The notes under the pieces: model-generated
Seen by the model: the letters and a program-made list of their open reading frames with translations, nothing else
Told to the model about the DNA's origin: nothing
The model's database searches: none
Program-made: the position numbers and the translations under genes
Shown: positions 25,524-34,976 of the stretch, one piece after another
Position numbering within the stretch: the stretch's first letter is position 1
Layout: the number at the start of each line of letters is the position of its first letter
Origin: Peptostreptococcus porci
Lineage (GTDB): Bacteria; Bacillota; Clostridia; Peptostreptococcales; Peptostreptococcaceae
Assembly (NCBI RefSeq): GCF_009695815.1
Contig: NZ_VUNE01000001.1
Coordinates: 620,001 to 684,000, forward strand
Reading direction: 5' to 3'
DNA length: 64,000 nucleotides

Positions 25524-25556
25524 GATAAAGGTTATTTAAAAAATATAAAATAAACA

Positions 25557-25611
25557 CAGCAACGGGATTCTTAAAAGGTGCCGATGGTTTTTTAGGAAGT
25601 TGAGCGTGCTG
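25557..25611 (+). promoter_or_regulatory. Structured leader of rpsB
   Basis: In the roughly 110-nt leader, CAAC (25560-25563) pairs with GTTG (25599-25602), and TTCTTAAAA (25568-25576) with TTTTAGGAA (25590-25598, one G-U), leaving a GGGA bulge and a GGTGCCGATGG loop. CAGC/GCTG can close the base. No T-run follows. It is a candidate S2-binding autoregulatory element. Confidence 0.45.
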
Positions 25612-25637
25612 GATGTAGAAACTAAGGAGGAAAAATA

Positions 25638-26402
25638 ATGTCAGTAATTTCAATGAAACAATTACTAGAAGCTGGTGTTCATTTCGGTCATCAGACTAGA
25701 AGATGGAACCCAAAAATGGCGAGATTTATATTCACAGAAAGAAACGGAATATACATCATCGACTTACAGAAGACAGTTAAGAAAATTGATGAAGCTTACA
25801 AATTCATGCAGGAAGTTGCAGAAACAGGAAAGCCAATTCTTTTCGTAGGAACAAAGAAACAAGCTCAAGAGGCTATCAAGGATGAGGCTATTAGATGTGG
25901 AATGTTCTATGTAAATGAAAGATGGTTGGGTGGTATGTTGACAAACCACAAGACTATCAAAACTAGAATCCAGAAGCTTAGAGAGCTAGAAGCTATGGAA
26001 GAAGATGGAACATTTGATGTTCTTCCTAAGAAGGAAGTTATAAAATTGAGAGCTGAAAAGGAAAAGCTAGAAAAATTCCTAGGTGGTATTAAGGATATGC
26101 CTGAGTTACCTGCAGCAATTTTTGTAGTTGATCCAAGAAAAGAAAATATAGCTATACAGGAAGCTCACAGATTAGGAATACCTGTAATAGGAACAGTTGA
26201 TACAAACTGTGATCCTGATGATTTGGATTTCCCAATACCAGCAAATGATGATGCTATAAGAGCTGTAAAATTAATAACTGCTGCAATGGCAAATGCTGTA
26301 ATCGAAGCTAGACAAGGTGTTGACGATGTGGCTGATGAAGTGTCTGAAGTAGAAGAGGTTGAAGAAGTTGAATCAACAGAGGAAGCTTCAGAAGTAGAGT
26401 AG
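25638..26402 (+). CDS. rpsB: 30S ribosomal protein S2
   Basis: Structural protein of the small ribosomal subunit head. The 254-residue protein opens with the S2 signature [20 protein letters not shown] and has [19 protein letters not shown] and [15 protein letters not shown]. The last 25 residues form an acidic tail of Glu and Val repeats, a lineage-variable extension. RBS AGGAGG is seven bases before the ATG. It heads the usual rpsB-tsf-pyrH-frr cluster. Confidence 0.98.
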   Translation: MSVISMKQLLEAGVHFGHQTRRWNPKMARFIFTERNGIYIIDLQKTVKKIDEAYKFMQEVAETGKPILFVGTKKQAQEAIKDEAIRCGMFYVNERWLGGMLTNHKTIKTRIQKLRELEAMEEDGTFDVLPKKEVIKLRAEKEKLEKFLGGIKDMPELPAAIFVVDPRKENIAIQEAHRLGIPVIGTVDTNCDPDDLDFPIPANDDAIRAVKLITAAMANAVIEARQGVDDVADEVSEVEEVEEVESTEEASEVE

Positions 26403-26425
26403 TTAATACATTATTGAGAACGCTT

Positions 26426-26455
26426 ATGGTAAGGGCTTTGCCCTTACCATTTTAT
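26426..26455 (+). terminator. Hairpin between rpsB and tsf
   Basis: ATGGTAAGGGC (26426-26436), TTT loop, GCCCTTACCAT (26440-26450), then TTTATAAAT. The stem is strong but the T-run is poor, so it may reduce read-through or mark a processing site. Confidence 0.5.
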
Positions 26456-26501
26456 AAATAATAAAAACTAATTAAAAATTATTTTATGGGAGGATTTTAC
26501 G

Positions 26502-27410
26502 ATGGCTATTACTGCACAGATGGTAAAAGAATTAAGAGAATCAACAGGCGCAGGTATGATGGACTGCAAAAAGGCTCTTACAGAAGCTGATGGAGATATG
26601 GAAAGAGCAATAGACATTTTGAGAGAAAAGGGATTATCTAAGGCTGCAAAGAAGGCTGATAGAATCGCTGCAGAAGGTCTAGTTACAATTAAATTAAATG
26701 CAGATAATACTGTTGCTGCAATTACTGAAGTTAACTCTGAAACTGACTTCGTTGCGAAGAACGAAGATTTTAAAGTTTTCGTTAACGATGTTACAGAAAT
26801 GGTTTTGGATGCTGATTTTGCAGATGTTGCTACATTACTTGCTGCACAGCATAAAGAAGGAAAAGCACTACAGGATGTATTGAATGATAGAATCGCTACT
26901 ATTGGTGAAAAGCTTGATGTAAGAAGATTTGAAAAAGTCTCAACTAATGGTGTTATCTCAGGTTATATTCACGGTGGTGGAAAGATTGGTGTTCTTGTTG
27001 TATTAGACACTGATTCTAAGGATGAACAGGTTTCAAAATTAGGAAAAGATATTGCTATGCAGGTTGCTGCAATGAATCCAAAATATATATCAAGAGATGA
27101 TGTAGATCAAGAATACATTGCTCATGAAAAGGAAGTATTGACTCAGCAGGCATTGAACGAAGGAAAACCAGCTGAAATCGTTGAAAAGATGGTTGTTGGT
27201 AGATTGAATAAAGAACTAAAAGAAGTTTGTTTAATGGATCAGGTATACGTAAAGGATTCAGAACTTACTATCTCTAAATTGGTTGCTTCTGTAGAAAAGT
27301 CAGTTGGAAGCTCTATCAAAGTATCTAAGGTTGTTAGATATGAAGTTGGAGAAGGCATGGAAAAAAGAGAAGAAAACTTTGCTGACGAAGTTGCAAAGCA
27401 ATTGAAGTAA
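26502..27410 (+). CDS. tsf: Elongation factor Ts
   Basis: Guanine-nucleotide exchange factor for EF-Tu. The 302-residue protein has the N-terminal UBA-like domain (VKELRESTGAGMMDCKKAL) and the EF-Tu-contacting TDFVAKN motif near residue 80, followed by the dimerisation region with IHGGGKIGVLV. Length is normal. RBS GGGAGG precedes the ATG. It follows rpsB by 99 bases with an internal hairpin, and a strong terminator closes the unit. Confidence 0.98.
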   Translation: MAITAQMVKELRESTGAGMMDCKKALTEADGDMERAIDILREKGLSKAAKKADRIAAEGLVTIKLNADNTVAAITEVNSETDFVAKNEDFKVFVNDVTEMVLDADFADVATLLAAQHKEGKALQDVLNDRIATIGEKLDVRRFEKVSTNGVISGYIHGGGKIGVLVVLDTDSKDEQVSKLGKDIAMQVAAMNPKYISRDDVDQEYIAHEKEVLTQQALNEGKPAEIVEKMVVGRLNKELKEVCLMDQVYVKDSELTISKLVASVEKSVGSSIKVSKVVRYEVGEGMEKREENFADEVAKQLK

Positions 27411-27420
27411 TTTTAAATTT

Positions 27421-27448
27421 AAGAGAACACTTTTGTGTTCTCTTTTTT
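27421..27448 (+). terminator. Intrinsic terminator after tsf
   Basis: AAGAGAACAC (27421-27430), TTTT loop, GTGTTCTCTT (27435-27444), then TTTT. Confidence 0.85.
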
Positions 27449-27478
27449 AAAAAACAAATGTAATTAAGGAGATACAAA

Positions 27479-28183
27479 ATGGCTGAACCGGTATACAAAA
27501 GGGTATTATTAAAAATAAGTGGAGAAGCACTATCTGGTGGAACTGGATTTGGAATAAATAATGAAGTTCTTAGAGAGATTTCACAAGGTATAAAGGAATT
27601 AAATGATGTGGGCGTAGAAATCGCCGTTGTTGTAGGTGGAGGTAATTTCTGGAGAGGAAGAACTAGTAAGGGAATGGATAGAACAACTGCTGATTATATT
27701 GGTATGTTGGCGACAGTTATGAATGCTATGGCACTACAGGATTCTCTAGAAGATATAGGAGTACCTACAAGAGTTCAAACTGGAATAGAGATGCGTCAAG
27801 TTGCTGAACCATATATTAGAAGAAGAGCGGTAAGACATTTAGAGAAAAAACGTGTGGTTATTTTTGGTGCTGGTACTGGTAATCCATATTTTTCAACTGA
27901 TACTGCTGCAGCATTGAGAGCAGCGGAAATGGAGGCCGATGTAATTTTATTGGCGAAAAATGTTGATGCTGTTTATGATAAGGATCCAAAAATTCATCCA
28001 GATGCAAAGAAATTCGTTAATCTTTCTTATATGGAGGTTATCAATAGAGAGTTAAAGGTTATGGATTCAACTGCGACTTCACTTTGTATGGATAACAAGA
28101 TAACAATAAAGGTTTTCGAATTATCAACAGAAAACATCATCAAAGTCGTATATGGAGAAGATATTGGTACGACTGTTGAATAA
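27479..28183 (+). CDS. pyrH: Uridylate kinase
   Basis: Phosphorylates UMP to UDP in pyrimidine nucleotide synthesis. The 234-residue protein has the amino-acid-kinase-family motifs [19 protein letters not shown], and [15 protein letters not shown], and the DPKIHPDAK segment typical of bacterial UMP kinase. RBS AAGGAG precedes the ATG. It sits 30 bases after the tsf terminator and no separate promoter was clear, so partial read-through may feed it. Confidence 0.97.
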   Translation: MAEPVYKRVLLKISGEALSGGTGFGINNEVLREISQGIKELNDVGVEIAVVVGGGNFWRGRTSKGMDRTTADYIGMLATVMNAMALQDSLEDIGVPTRVQTGIEMRQVAEPYIRRRAVRHLEKKRVVIFGAGTGNPYFSTDTAAALRAAEMEADVILLAKNVDAVYDKDPKIHPDAKKFVNLSYMEVINRELKVMDSTATSLCMDNKITIKVFELSTENIIKVVYGEDIGTTVE

Positions 28184-28289
28184 ATTAATTCTTGAATAAA
28201 AATTATATGATGGTGTAAACTATATAATAGTTGATCTTATAAACAATAATTTTTTTAAAAATCAGTAATGTTTTTATGGAGGAAATATT

Positions 28290-28847
28290 ATGAAGTTAGA
28301 TGTACATGTACAGCTTGAAGAGCAAATGGAAAAAACAATTGAAGCTCTAAAATTTGAATTTGGAACGATTAGAGCTGGTAGAGCAAATCAGTCTATGCTA
28401 GATAAGGTTAGAGTAGATTACTATGGAACACCTACTCCTGTTAATCAAATGGCGGCTATTGCAGTATCAGAAGGTAGAATTTTGACAATAACACCTTGGG
28501 ATAAATCTAGTATTCATGCAATAGAAAAAGCAATTTCTGAATCCGATATCGGTATAGCACCAACAAATGACGGTTCAGTTATAAGACTAGTAGTTCCACA
28601 GCTTACAGAAGAAAGAAGAAAAGAGCTTGCAAAGAAGGCTTCCAAGGCTTCTGAAGCTTTTAAAGTGAGAATAAGAAACGAAAGAAGAGATGCCAACGAC
28701 AAGATCAAAAAACTAGAAAAATCTAGTGAGCTTACTGAGGATGATGCTAAAAAAGCAACTGAAGAAGTTCAGAAAATGACTGATAAGTATGTAAAATTAA
28801 TTGATCAGTTGACAGATGAAAAAGAAAAGGATATTATGGCTGTATAA
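28290..28847 (+). CDS. frr: Ribosome recycling factor
   Basis: Splits post-termination ribosomes together with EF-G. The 185-residue protein is of exact family length and shows FGTIRAGRANQSMLD, VDYYGTPTPVNQMA, ITPWDKSSI and RRDANDKIKKLEK, the L-shaped three-helix/beta architecture. RBS GGAGG lies before the ATG. It follows pyrH as usual, about 105 bases downstream. Confidence 0.98.
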   Translation: MKLDVHVQLEEQMEKTIEALKFEFGTIRAGRANQSMLDKVRVDYYGTPTPVNQMAAIAVSEGRILTITPWDKSSIHAIEKAISESDIGIAPTNDGSVIRLVVPQLTEERRKELAKKASKASEAFKVRIRNERRDANDKIKKLEKSSELTEDDAKKATEEVQKMTDKYVKLIDQLTDEKEKDIMAV

Positions 28848-28870
28848 TAGAATAGAATAGAATAAAATTC

Positions 28871-28909
28871 AATCCTACCATGGTAAAATCACTGTGGTGG
28901 GATTTTTTA
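28871..28909 (+). terminator. Intrinsic terminator after frr
   Basis: AATCCTACCA (28871-28880) pairs with TGGTGGGATT (28895-28904, one G-U), then TTTT. A short AGAAT triplication lies just before it (28848-28862). Confidence 0.8.
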
Positions 28910-29040
28910 TTTGTTGTATATTATTTTATTTTTATCTATCCATAGGGGATGAATATGGGGTATAATATAGTTATACACTTTTTAATATTGAAAGTGATTT
29001 GAAACGATAATGGAAAGGACGTACTTTTGTACATTTAGCT

Positions 29041-29772
29041 ATGAAACAGAATTATTATGATATTGATATAGAAAAAATTCCAAATCACATTGCTATTATT
29101 ATGGATGGAAATGGGAGATGGGCAAAATCAAAGTTTATGCCGAGAACATATGGACATAAAGTCGGAGTTGAAACGATAAGAAAAATAGTAAAAGAATGTT
29201 CACGCTTGGGAGTAAAGTATCTGACGTTATATGCATTTTCTACTGAAAACTGGAAAAGACCTCAAGAGGAAGTATCAGCTTTAATGGGACTTTTGGTTAC
29301 CTATTTAAAAAATGAATTGGATGAATTGCATAAAAACAATGTGAAGATACTGACTATTGGGGATATTTCCAAATTACCAGATGTATGTGTTGATGAATTG
29401 GAAAAATCAATTGAAAAAACAAAAAATAATACGGGAGTTACACTAAGTCTTGCACTTAACTATGGTTCGAGGGATGATATAAAAAAAGCAGTCAGAGAGA
29501 TTTCTAAGGATGTTTCTGATGGTAAAATCAGTGTTGAGGATATCGATGACGAGATGATTTCCAAGCACTTATATACAAAAAATATAATTGACCCTGACTT
29601 GGTTATTAGGACGAGTGGTGAACAGAGATTGAGTAATTTCTTATTGTGGGAGATTGCATATTCGGAGTTTTATTTCACAGATATTCACTGGCCGGATTTT
29701 GATGAGGAGAACTTACAAAAGGCTATTTATTCGTACCAGAAAAGGGATAGACGATTCGGGGCAGTAAAATAG
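29041..29772 (+). CDS. uppS: Isoprenyl transferase, undecaprenyl diphosphate synthase
   Basis: Makes the C55 lipid carrier for cell-wall precursors by cis-condensation of isopentenyl diphosphate. The 243-residue protein has IIMDGNGRWA (catalytic Asp), LYAFSTENWKRP and RTSGEQRLSNFLLW, all diagnostic. The ATG at 29041 is the first possible start after an in-frame stop at 29008, yet the only Shine-Dalgarno-like sequence (AAAGGA, 29014-29019) is 21 bases away; a GTAC-TTTT-GTAC hairpin between them (29021-29032) could bring it into range. It is followed by cdsA after 10 bases. Confidence 0.95.
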   Translation: MKQNYYDIDIEKIPNHIAIIMDGNGRWAKSKFMPRTYGHKVGVETIRKIVKECSRLGVKYLTLYAFSTENWKRPQEEVSALMGLLVTYLKNELDELHKNNVKILTIGDISKLPDVCVDELEKSIEKTKNNTGVTLSLALNYGSRDDIKKAVREISKDVSDGKISVEDIDDEMISKHLYTKNIIDPDLVIRTSGEQRLSNFLLWEIAYSEFYFTDIHWPDFDEENLQKAIYSYQKRDRRFGAVK

Positions 29773-29782
29773 GAGGAAGCTT

Positions 29783-30568
29783 ATGAAACAAAGGTTAGTA
29801 TCAGCAATGTTTTTGTTACCTTTATTGATATTATTGGTTATTAAAGGTATACCACTATATATTGGTGGAGTGATTTTGATGTGTATTGCATTACACGAAT
29901 TCTATTGTGCTTTCGAAAATCTGGATATTCACCCTGTAAAGGAATTGGGATATATCTATTCTGTAATATTGCTCTTCGGAAATATATATCAATGGAGGAG
30001 TGAAACTTTTTCACTATTACTTTTCGTCGTATTTATGGTTGGAATGATCTATATTCTTACGCAAAAAAGAAATGTATTGGAAATTTCAATTACTTTTTCA
30101 GGGATAATGTATATATGTTATTGTTTTAATTATATTATTAATACGATTGACTATATTGATGGTGGAAATATTTATGTTTGGTTGATTTTTATTATTGCAT
30201 TTATTACGGATACTGGAGCTTATTTTGTAGGAAAAAATTTTGGGAAAAAGAAACTGATTCCTAATATTAGTCCCAATAAAACTGTTGAAGGTAGCTTAGG
30301 TGGGATTGTATGCTGTGTGCTTTTTAGTTTGATATTTGCATTAATTTTTAAGCTGGATATAGGCAAGGTACTTGTTCTCTCTGTTTTCGGATCCGTTTTT
30401 GGTCAAATAGGTGATTTGCTGGCATCTTCAATAAAAAGATATGTTGGGATAAAGGACTTTGGAAAATTGATACCAGGTCATGGAGGTGTATTAGACAGAT
30501 TTGATAGCGTTCTTTTAGTTGCGCCATATGTGTATTTGGTTTTGCTATATTTCCAACATAAGCTATAA
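29783..30568 (+). CDS. cdsA: Phosphatidate cytidylyltransferase
   Basis: Integral membrane enzyme making CDP-diacylglycerol, the precursor of phosphatidylglycerol and other phospholipids. The 261-residue protein has about eight hydrophobic segments and the family signature near the C-terminus, KDFGKLIPGHGGVLDRFDS. RBS AGGAGG precedes the ATG. It is coupled to uppS (10-base gap), as in most Firmicutes. The usual next gene, dxr, is instead on the opposite strand at 33798-34976. Confidence 0.97.
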   Translation: MKQRLVSAMFLLPLLILLVIKGIPLYIGGVILMCIALHEFYCAFENLDIHPVKELGYIYSVILLFGNIYQWRSETFSLLLFVVFMVGMIYILTQKRNVLEISITFSGIMYICYCFNYIINTIDYIDGGNIYVWLIFIIAFITDTGAYFVGKNFGKKKLIPNISPNKTVEGSLGGIVCCVLFSLIFALIFKLDIGKVLVLSVFGSVFGQIGDLLASSIKRYVGIKDFGKLIPGHGGVLDRFDSVLLVAPYVYLVLLYFQHKL

Positions 30569-30596
30569 TTGGATTGTTAATTTGGAGGAGGTATCT

Positions 30597-31523
30597 ATGA
30601 AAGTTTTTAAGATGATTTCTCTCATATCGATGGTTTCGATAATTTCTATTTCTGTATTATCTGGTTGTTCTGAAAAGAATAGCTTGAATTCAAAAAAAGA
30701 AAATGACAAATCATCAATTTCAAAAAATGTAGAGACAGATGTAAATACAGACTTATTAAATAAATCTGGTATGGATATTGAATCGAGATATCTGTTGCCA
30801 ACTGGATATAAGAGAGTGGAGGCTAATAGTGATTCTTTCGCCTATTTTCTGAGACATGAGAAGCTAAAGCCATATGGAGAAAAATCTGACTATTATAATG
30901 GTGCTAAAAAACCAAATCAAGGTGTTTATGATTCCGTATTTGATGTAGATTTGGAAGGCAAGAATTTGCTACACTGTGCAGATGCATGTTACAAATTTAT
31001 TGGAGATTATCTATATAAAAAGGGAGATTATTCTAAGATGAGATTTAAATTTGTTTCAGGTGGTGTTGCCGATTTTGGGAAATACACTAGAGGATATAGA
31101 GTAGATCCGGAAACTGGAGAGTATTTCCTAATGGCAGAGCCTTCAACAAATGAAAGCGTATATAAGAAGTTTATGACAGTGGTATATGCGTATAGTGGAA
31201 CTCTTTCTTTGGTGGAAGATACATTTAAGGTGGATATCGATGATATAGAAATAGGCGATATGTTCGTAGTAGGAGGTACTCCGGGAACTAAGAGAGTTGG
31301 GCACGCTATTATGGTGGTCGATATGGCAGTAAATGGTAATAAAAAAATAGTTATGTTGGCACAGTCATATATGCCTGCACAACAGACTCAGATATTGATC
31401 AACAAAATCAATAAGGACACTTCACCATGGTATAGCATTGATGAAATAAAAGAGAGTGGAATATTAAAAACTCCACAATGGACATTTAAGTTGGATGAGT
31501 TAAGACGGTTTAATATTCAATAA
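30597..31523 (+). CDS. DUF4846-type lipoprotein
   Basis: A 308-residue secreted protein with a signal peptide and lipobox (SISVLSGC, Cys about residue 22), so it should be lipid-anchored on the outer face of the membrane. A Ser/Lys/Asn-rich linker leads to a domain matching my recollection of DUF4846: YLLPTGYKRVE, SFAYFLRHEKLKPYG, LLHCADACYKF and the C-terminal HAIMVVDMA. Function is unknown for the family. The ATG at 30597 follows GGAGGAGG. It starts 28 bases after cdsA and may be read with it; it fills the place where dxr normally lies. Confidence 0.75.
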   Translation: MKVFKMISLISMVSIISISVLSGCSEKNSLNSKKENDKSSISKNVETDVNTDLLNKSGMDIESRYLLPTGYKRVEANSDSFAYFLRHEKLKPYGEKSDYYNGAKKPNQGVYDSVFDVDLEGKNLLHCADACYKFIGDYLYKKGDYSKMRFKFVSGGVADFGKYTRGYRVDPETGEYFLMAEPSTNESVYKKFMTVVYAYSGTLSLVEDTFKVDIDDIEIGDMFVVGGTPGTKRVGHAIMVVDMAVNGNKKIVMLAQSYMPAQQTQILINKINKDTSPWYSIDEIKESGILKTPQWTFKLDELRRFNIQ

Positions 31524-31570
31524 TTAATGTAATTTATTCTGATGTTCAATAATAAAACTTCATGAAAAGA

Positions 31571-31617
31571 AAAGCTCGCAATTTCAACCCCTAAAGGTAG
31601 TATTGTGAGCTTTTTAT
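31571..31617 (+). terminator. Intrinsic terminator after the DUF4846 lipoprotein gene
   Basis: AAAGCTCGCAAT (31571-31582) pairs with ATTGTGAGCTTT (31602-31613, one G-U), then TTA. The minus-strand face also carries T-rich sequence, so it may serve ispG too. Confidence 0.75.
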
Positions 31618-31653
31618 ATTAGATTATATATTAGATTATATATTAGATTATAT
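31618..31653. repeat. Three tandem copies of a 12-bp unit overlapping the ispG stop
   Basis: ATTAGATTATAT repeated exactly three times (31618-31629, 31630-31641, 31642-31653). The third copy contains the ispG stop codon (31648-31650) and its last codon. Confidence 0.9.
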
Positions 31654-32703
31654 ATTATCAATTTCCTTTAGAAGTGTACTTACTATTTCTTCCTGAGGAA
31701 CTCTCTTGATTATTTCACCTTTTTTGAACAATAGGCCAACACCGTTCCCACCAGCAATTCCAATATCGGCTTCTTTTGCTTCTCCTGGTCCATTTACTGC
31801 ACATCCCATAATTGCAACAGTAATGTCCTTTTCGAGATGTTCTATTTTTTGTTCAATTTCGCCTGCAAAATTAATCAAATCAATTTGACACCTTCCACAG
31901 GTAGGGCATGAAACTATTTTTATTTTGTCGTTTAACAGTCCTACACTTCTCAGGATTTCTTTTCCAACACCTATTTCCTCTGTTGGATCGCCTGTCAAAG
32001 AAACTCTAATGGTATCACCAATACCATCTACCAAAAGTCCACCTATGCCGATAGAAGACTTTATTGTTCCCTTTTTTATACCACCCGATTCTGTTATTCC
32101 CAAATGGAGTGGATAGCTTACTTTTGATGATATTAATCTATACGCTTGAACTGATTTTATTACATCGGAATTTTTTAATGATATTACAATATCATCGAAA
32201 TCCAAATCCTCCAGTATTTTTATATGTCCTAATGCAGATTGAACCATCGCTTCTGGCGTAGCTGAGCCAAATCTTTCAAGAAGTTCTTTTTCAAGAGAAC
32301 CTCCATTTACTCCTATTCTAATCGGTATGGATCTTTTTTTACAGCTTTCGACAACCATTTTTACTCTTTCTATATCGCCGATATTTCCAGGATTTATTCT
32401 TATTGCGTCAATACCTTGATTTACTGCTTCAAGAGCAAGTCGATAATCAAAGTGAATGTCGGCTACAATTGGAATATTTGTGTTATTTTTTATTTCACCT
32501 ATATTTTTTGCTGCTGATAAATCGGGTACAGCAATTCTTACAATATCACACCCTGCATCTTCCAGCCTTGCTATTTGGTTGATAGTTGATTTTGAATCCC
32601 TTGTATCAGTATTGGTCATAGACTGTACTGTTATTGGGGCGTCACCACCTATAAAAATATCTCCAACTCTTATTTTTTTTGTATGTTTTCTAAGATGATT
32701 CAT
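31648..32703 (-). CDS. ispG: 4-hydroxy-3-methylbut-2-enyl diphosphate synthase (flavodoxin)
   Basis: Iron-sulfur enzyme of the MEP pathway that converts MEcPP to HMBPP. The 351-residue protein has the TIM-barrel start IFIGGDAPITVQSMTNTDTR and the C-terminal cluster-binding domain with SCPTCGRCQ and GCAVNGPGEAKEADIGIAGG, giving three Cys ligands and the Glu. Start is ATG at 32703 with AAAGG six bases upstream. It is the last gene of the minus-strand unit dxr-rseP-ispG (gap of 18 bases to rseP). Confidence 0.97.
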   Translation of the reverse strand: MNHLRKHTKKIRVGDIFIGGDAPITVQSMTNTDTRDSKSTINQIARLEDAGCDIVRIAVPDLSAAKNIGEIKNNTNIPIVADIHFDYRLALEAVNQGIDAIRINPGNIGDIERVKMVVESCKKRSIPIRIGVNGGSLEKELLERFGSATPEAMVQSALGHIKILEDLDFDDIVISLKNSDVIKSVQAYRLISSKVSYPLHLGITESGGIKKGTIKSSIGIGGLLVDGIGDTIRVSLTGDPTEEIGVGKEILRSVGLLNDKIKIVSCPTCGRCQIDLINFAGEIEQKIEHLEKDITVAIMGCAVNGPGEAKEADIGIAGGNGVGLLFKKGEIIKRVPQEEIVSTLLKEIDNI

Positions 32704-32721
32704 TTTTTACCTTTCTAAATA

Positions 32722-33735
32722 TTAATTTCTAAAGAATAGTCTGACTATGTCCTTATAGGTTATGAATAACATAAATCCCATAAGTGCTATTAGCCCAATT
32801 CCATTTATGTAACCTTCAATTTTTGCTGGAACTTTTTTGCCACCTCTTAGACCCTCAAAAATTAGCATAATGATTCTCCAGCCATCAAGTGCAGGTATTG
32901 GAAGCAGGTTCATAATTCCAATATTCAAGCTTATCAGTGCCGTCATAAAAACTAGATCCAAAATACCAGTTGTAGCTGCTTTTGAAACCATATTTACGAC
33001 TCCGACTGGTCCAGAAAGTGAGTCCATTATTTTTCCGGAAAGCTGTCCAGTTACTAATTGACCCAAGAATATCAACATAGTTTTAGAAATTTGATAAGTC
33101 GATACAATTGCTTGCTTTGGTGCCTTTAGCAAATCTGTTTTGTATTTTGGGTTGATTCCAATCACATATTTTCCAGCGCTTTTTTCTGGAATTACTGTTG
33201 TGGATTTATCTTTACTTCCTCTTTTGTATCGTATAGTCAATTCTTTGCCGTCAGATCCTGAAATTAGCTTGCTAACATCATTAAATGAATCTAAGCTATT
33301 GCCATTGATTGAAACCAGCTTATCGCCAGACTGCAATCCTGCTGAATAAGCAGGAGAGTTTTTTTGAACAATGTCTAATGTCGTCGTAGGAAATCCAACA
33401 ATGGCATAAAATGGTATCAATAGCAAAACACAAAGAATTATATTTGCTAGTGGTCCTGCTACAATGGACAAGAATCTTTCCTTTAAAGTCTTTTTTCCAA
33501 ATGAGTTTGGATCATCTGATTCTTCATCTTCACCTTCCATTGCGACAAAACCACCAATAGGTAATGCTCTGATTGAGTAAACTGTGCCGTTTTTTTCCTT
33601 CTTGAAGAGAGTAGGTCCCATTCCGATCGCAAACTCGTGTATAGTTACACCAGCTCTTTTTGCAAAATAAAAATGACCTAATTCATGTATAAAAATTATT
33701 ATGCCAAATACTAATATGGCTGCTATTATATTCAT
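32722..33735 (-). CDS. rseP: RIP metalloprotease RseP (site-2 protease)
   Basis: Zinc protease that cleaves membrane-embedded substrates such as anti-sigma factors. The 337-residue protein has the active-site HELGH motif in TM1 (about residue 17-21), one PDZ domain (about 110-180, with GLQSGDKLVSING) and the second metal motif NLLPIPALDG near the C-terminus, with a final membrane segment. Only one PDZ domain is present, as in Gram-positive forms. RBS-like AAGGAAGG precedes the ATG at 33735. It is 62 bases downstream of dxr. Confidence 0.96.
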   Translation of the reverse strand: MNIIAAILVFGIIIFIHELGHFYFAKRAGVTIHEFAIGMGPTLFKKEKNGTVYSIRALPIGGFVAMEGEDEESDDPNSFGKKTLKERFLSIVAGPLANIILCVLLLIPFYAIVGFPTTTLDIVQKNSPAYSAGLQSGDKLVSINGNSLDSFNDVSKLISGSDGKELTIRYKRGSKDKSTTVIPEKSAGKYVIGINPKYKTDLLKAPKQAIVSTYQISKTMLIFLGQLVTGQLSGKIMDSLSGPVGVVNMVSKAATTGILDLVFMTALISLNIGIMNLLPIPALDGWRIIMLIFEGLRGGKKVPAKIEGYINGIGLIALMGFMLFITYKDIVRLFFRN

Positions 33736-33797
33736 TTATTCACCTTCCTTATCATCAATTTGAAAATATAACACTATCATTAATCTTAAATATAAAA

Positions 33798-34976
33798 TTA
33801 TTTCAAGTAGTCTTCAATAAATCTCCTTGTCCATTCGTCCGTATACAAAATATCCTCCAGTGTTGGATTTTCAATATAATTGTGCTTTCTTATCGCAAGC
33901 TCAATGTATTTCGGGATATCATAAAAACCAATTTCATCATTTAAAAATTTTGAAACCAAAACTTCATTTGCTGCATTTAGTACAGTACAATCAGTACCTC
34001 CATTTTCAAGTGCATCATAAGCTAATTTTAAGCACGGGAAAACATCTAAATCAGGTTTTTCAAAAGAAAGATTTGCAATTGAAAAAAGATCAAGTTTTTC
34101 GAAATTCGATGGTATTCTGCTTGGATATGTTAGTGCGTATTGGATTGGGACTCTCATATCAGGACATCCCAATTGGGCGATGATTGAAGAATCCTCAAAT
34201 TGAACCATCGAATGGACTATGCTCTGTGGATGAACATGAACCACAATATCACTTGGTGACACGTCAAATAACCATCTCGCTTCAATTACCTCCAAGCCCT
34301 TGTTCATAAGGGTAGAGGAGTCTATAGTTATTTTTTGACCCATTGTCCAGTTGGGATGCTTTAATGCATCGTTTTTTGTTACGTTTTCAAGCTCTGACTT
34401 CGTTTTTCCTCTGAAAGGACCACCTGATGCTGTTAGCAGGATTTTGTCTATCCTATTGTCCCTTTCGCCAGTAATACACTGAAAAATTGCACTATGCTCG
34501 CTATCAACTGGAATGATTTTTGCATTGTGTTTTTTAGCCTCTTCCATAACAATTTTTCCAGCAGTTACAAGCGTTTCCTTGTTGGCTAGAGCAATTGTAG
34601 TTGATTTTTTTATGGCTTCAAGAGTTGGTTTTAAACCAATCATACCAACGACTGCTGTAACAAGGATATCAATTGTTTTTGAGGAAGCAATATTTATCAA
34701 TCCATCCATTCCATAGTATACCTCTAGGTTATCATATACAGAACGATAAACATCATTTTTGCGTTTTGATTCTAAAATGCTTAAAAAGTATTCATATTTA
34801 TATCTGTCAAAGATTGCAACCTTTTTAGGTTTAAATTCTTCTATCTGTTCTACTAACAAATCTACATTTTTATTCGTTGTGATACCTTCTATCGAAAATA
34901 GGTCGCTATGTTCTCTAACGATATCAAGTGTTTGAGTACCTATTGATCCGGTCGAACCTAATATTGAAATTTTCAT
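33798..34976 (-). CDS. dxr: 1-deoxy-D-xylulose 5-phosphate reductoisomerase
   Basis: Second enzyme of the MEP isoprenoid pathway, NADPH-dependent. The 392-residue protein has the nucleotide-binding [14 protein letters not shown] at the start, [24 protein letters not shown] (metal and substrate region), SGGPFRG and [20 protein letters not shown] seen in sequence in the expected order. Start is ATG at 34976 with GGAAG upstream. It heads the inverted unit and faces the 430-bp region shared with the RepL-like gene. Confidence 0.97.
   Translation of the reverse strand: MKISILGSTGSIGTQTLDIVREHSDLFSIEGITTNKNVDLLVEQIEEFKPKKVAIFDRYKYEYFLSILESKRKNDVYRSVYDNLEVYYGMDGLINIASSKTIDILVTAVVGMIGLKPTLEAIKKSTTIALANKETLVTAGKIVMEEAKKHNAKIIPVDSEHSAIFQCITGERDNRIDKILLTASGGPFRGKTKSELENVTKNDALKHPNWTMGQKITIDSSTLMNKGLEVIEARWLFDVSPSDIVVHVHPQSIVHSMVQFEDSSIIAQLGCPDMRVPIQYALTYPSRIPSNFEKLDLFSIANLSFEKPDLDVFPCLKLAYDALENGGTDCTVLNAANEVLVSKFLNDEIGFYDIPKYIELAIRKHNYIENPTLEDILYTDEWTRRFIEDYLK

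Noticed and set aside
31618-31653. CRISPR-like repeat array
   Set aside because: Repeats are contiguous 12-mers without spacers, and no cas gene is present.
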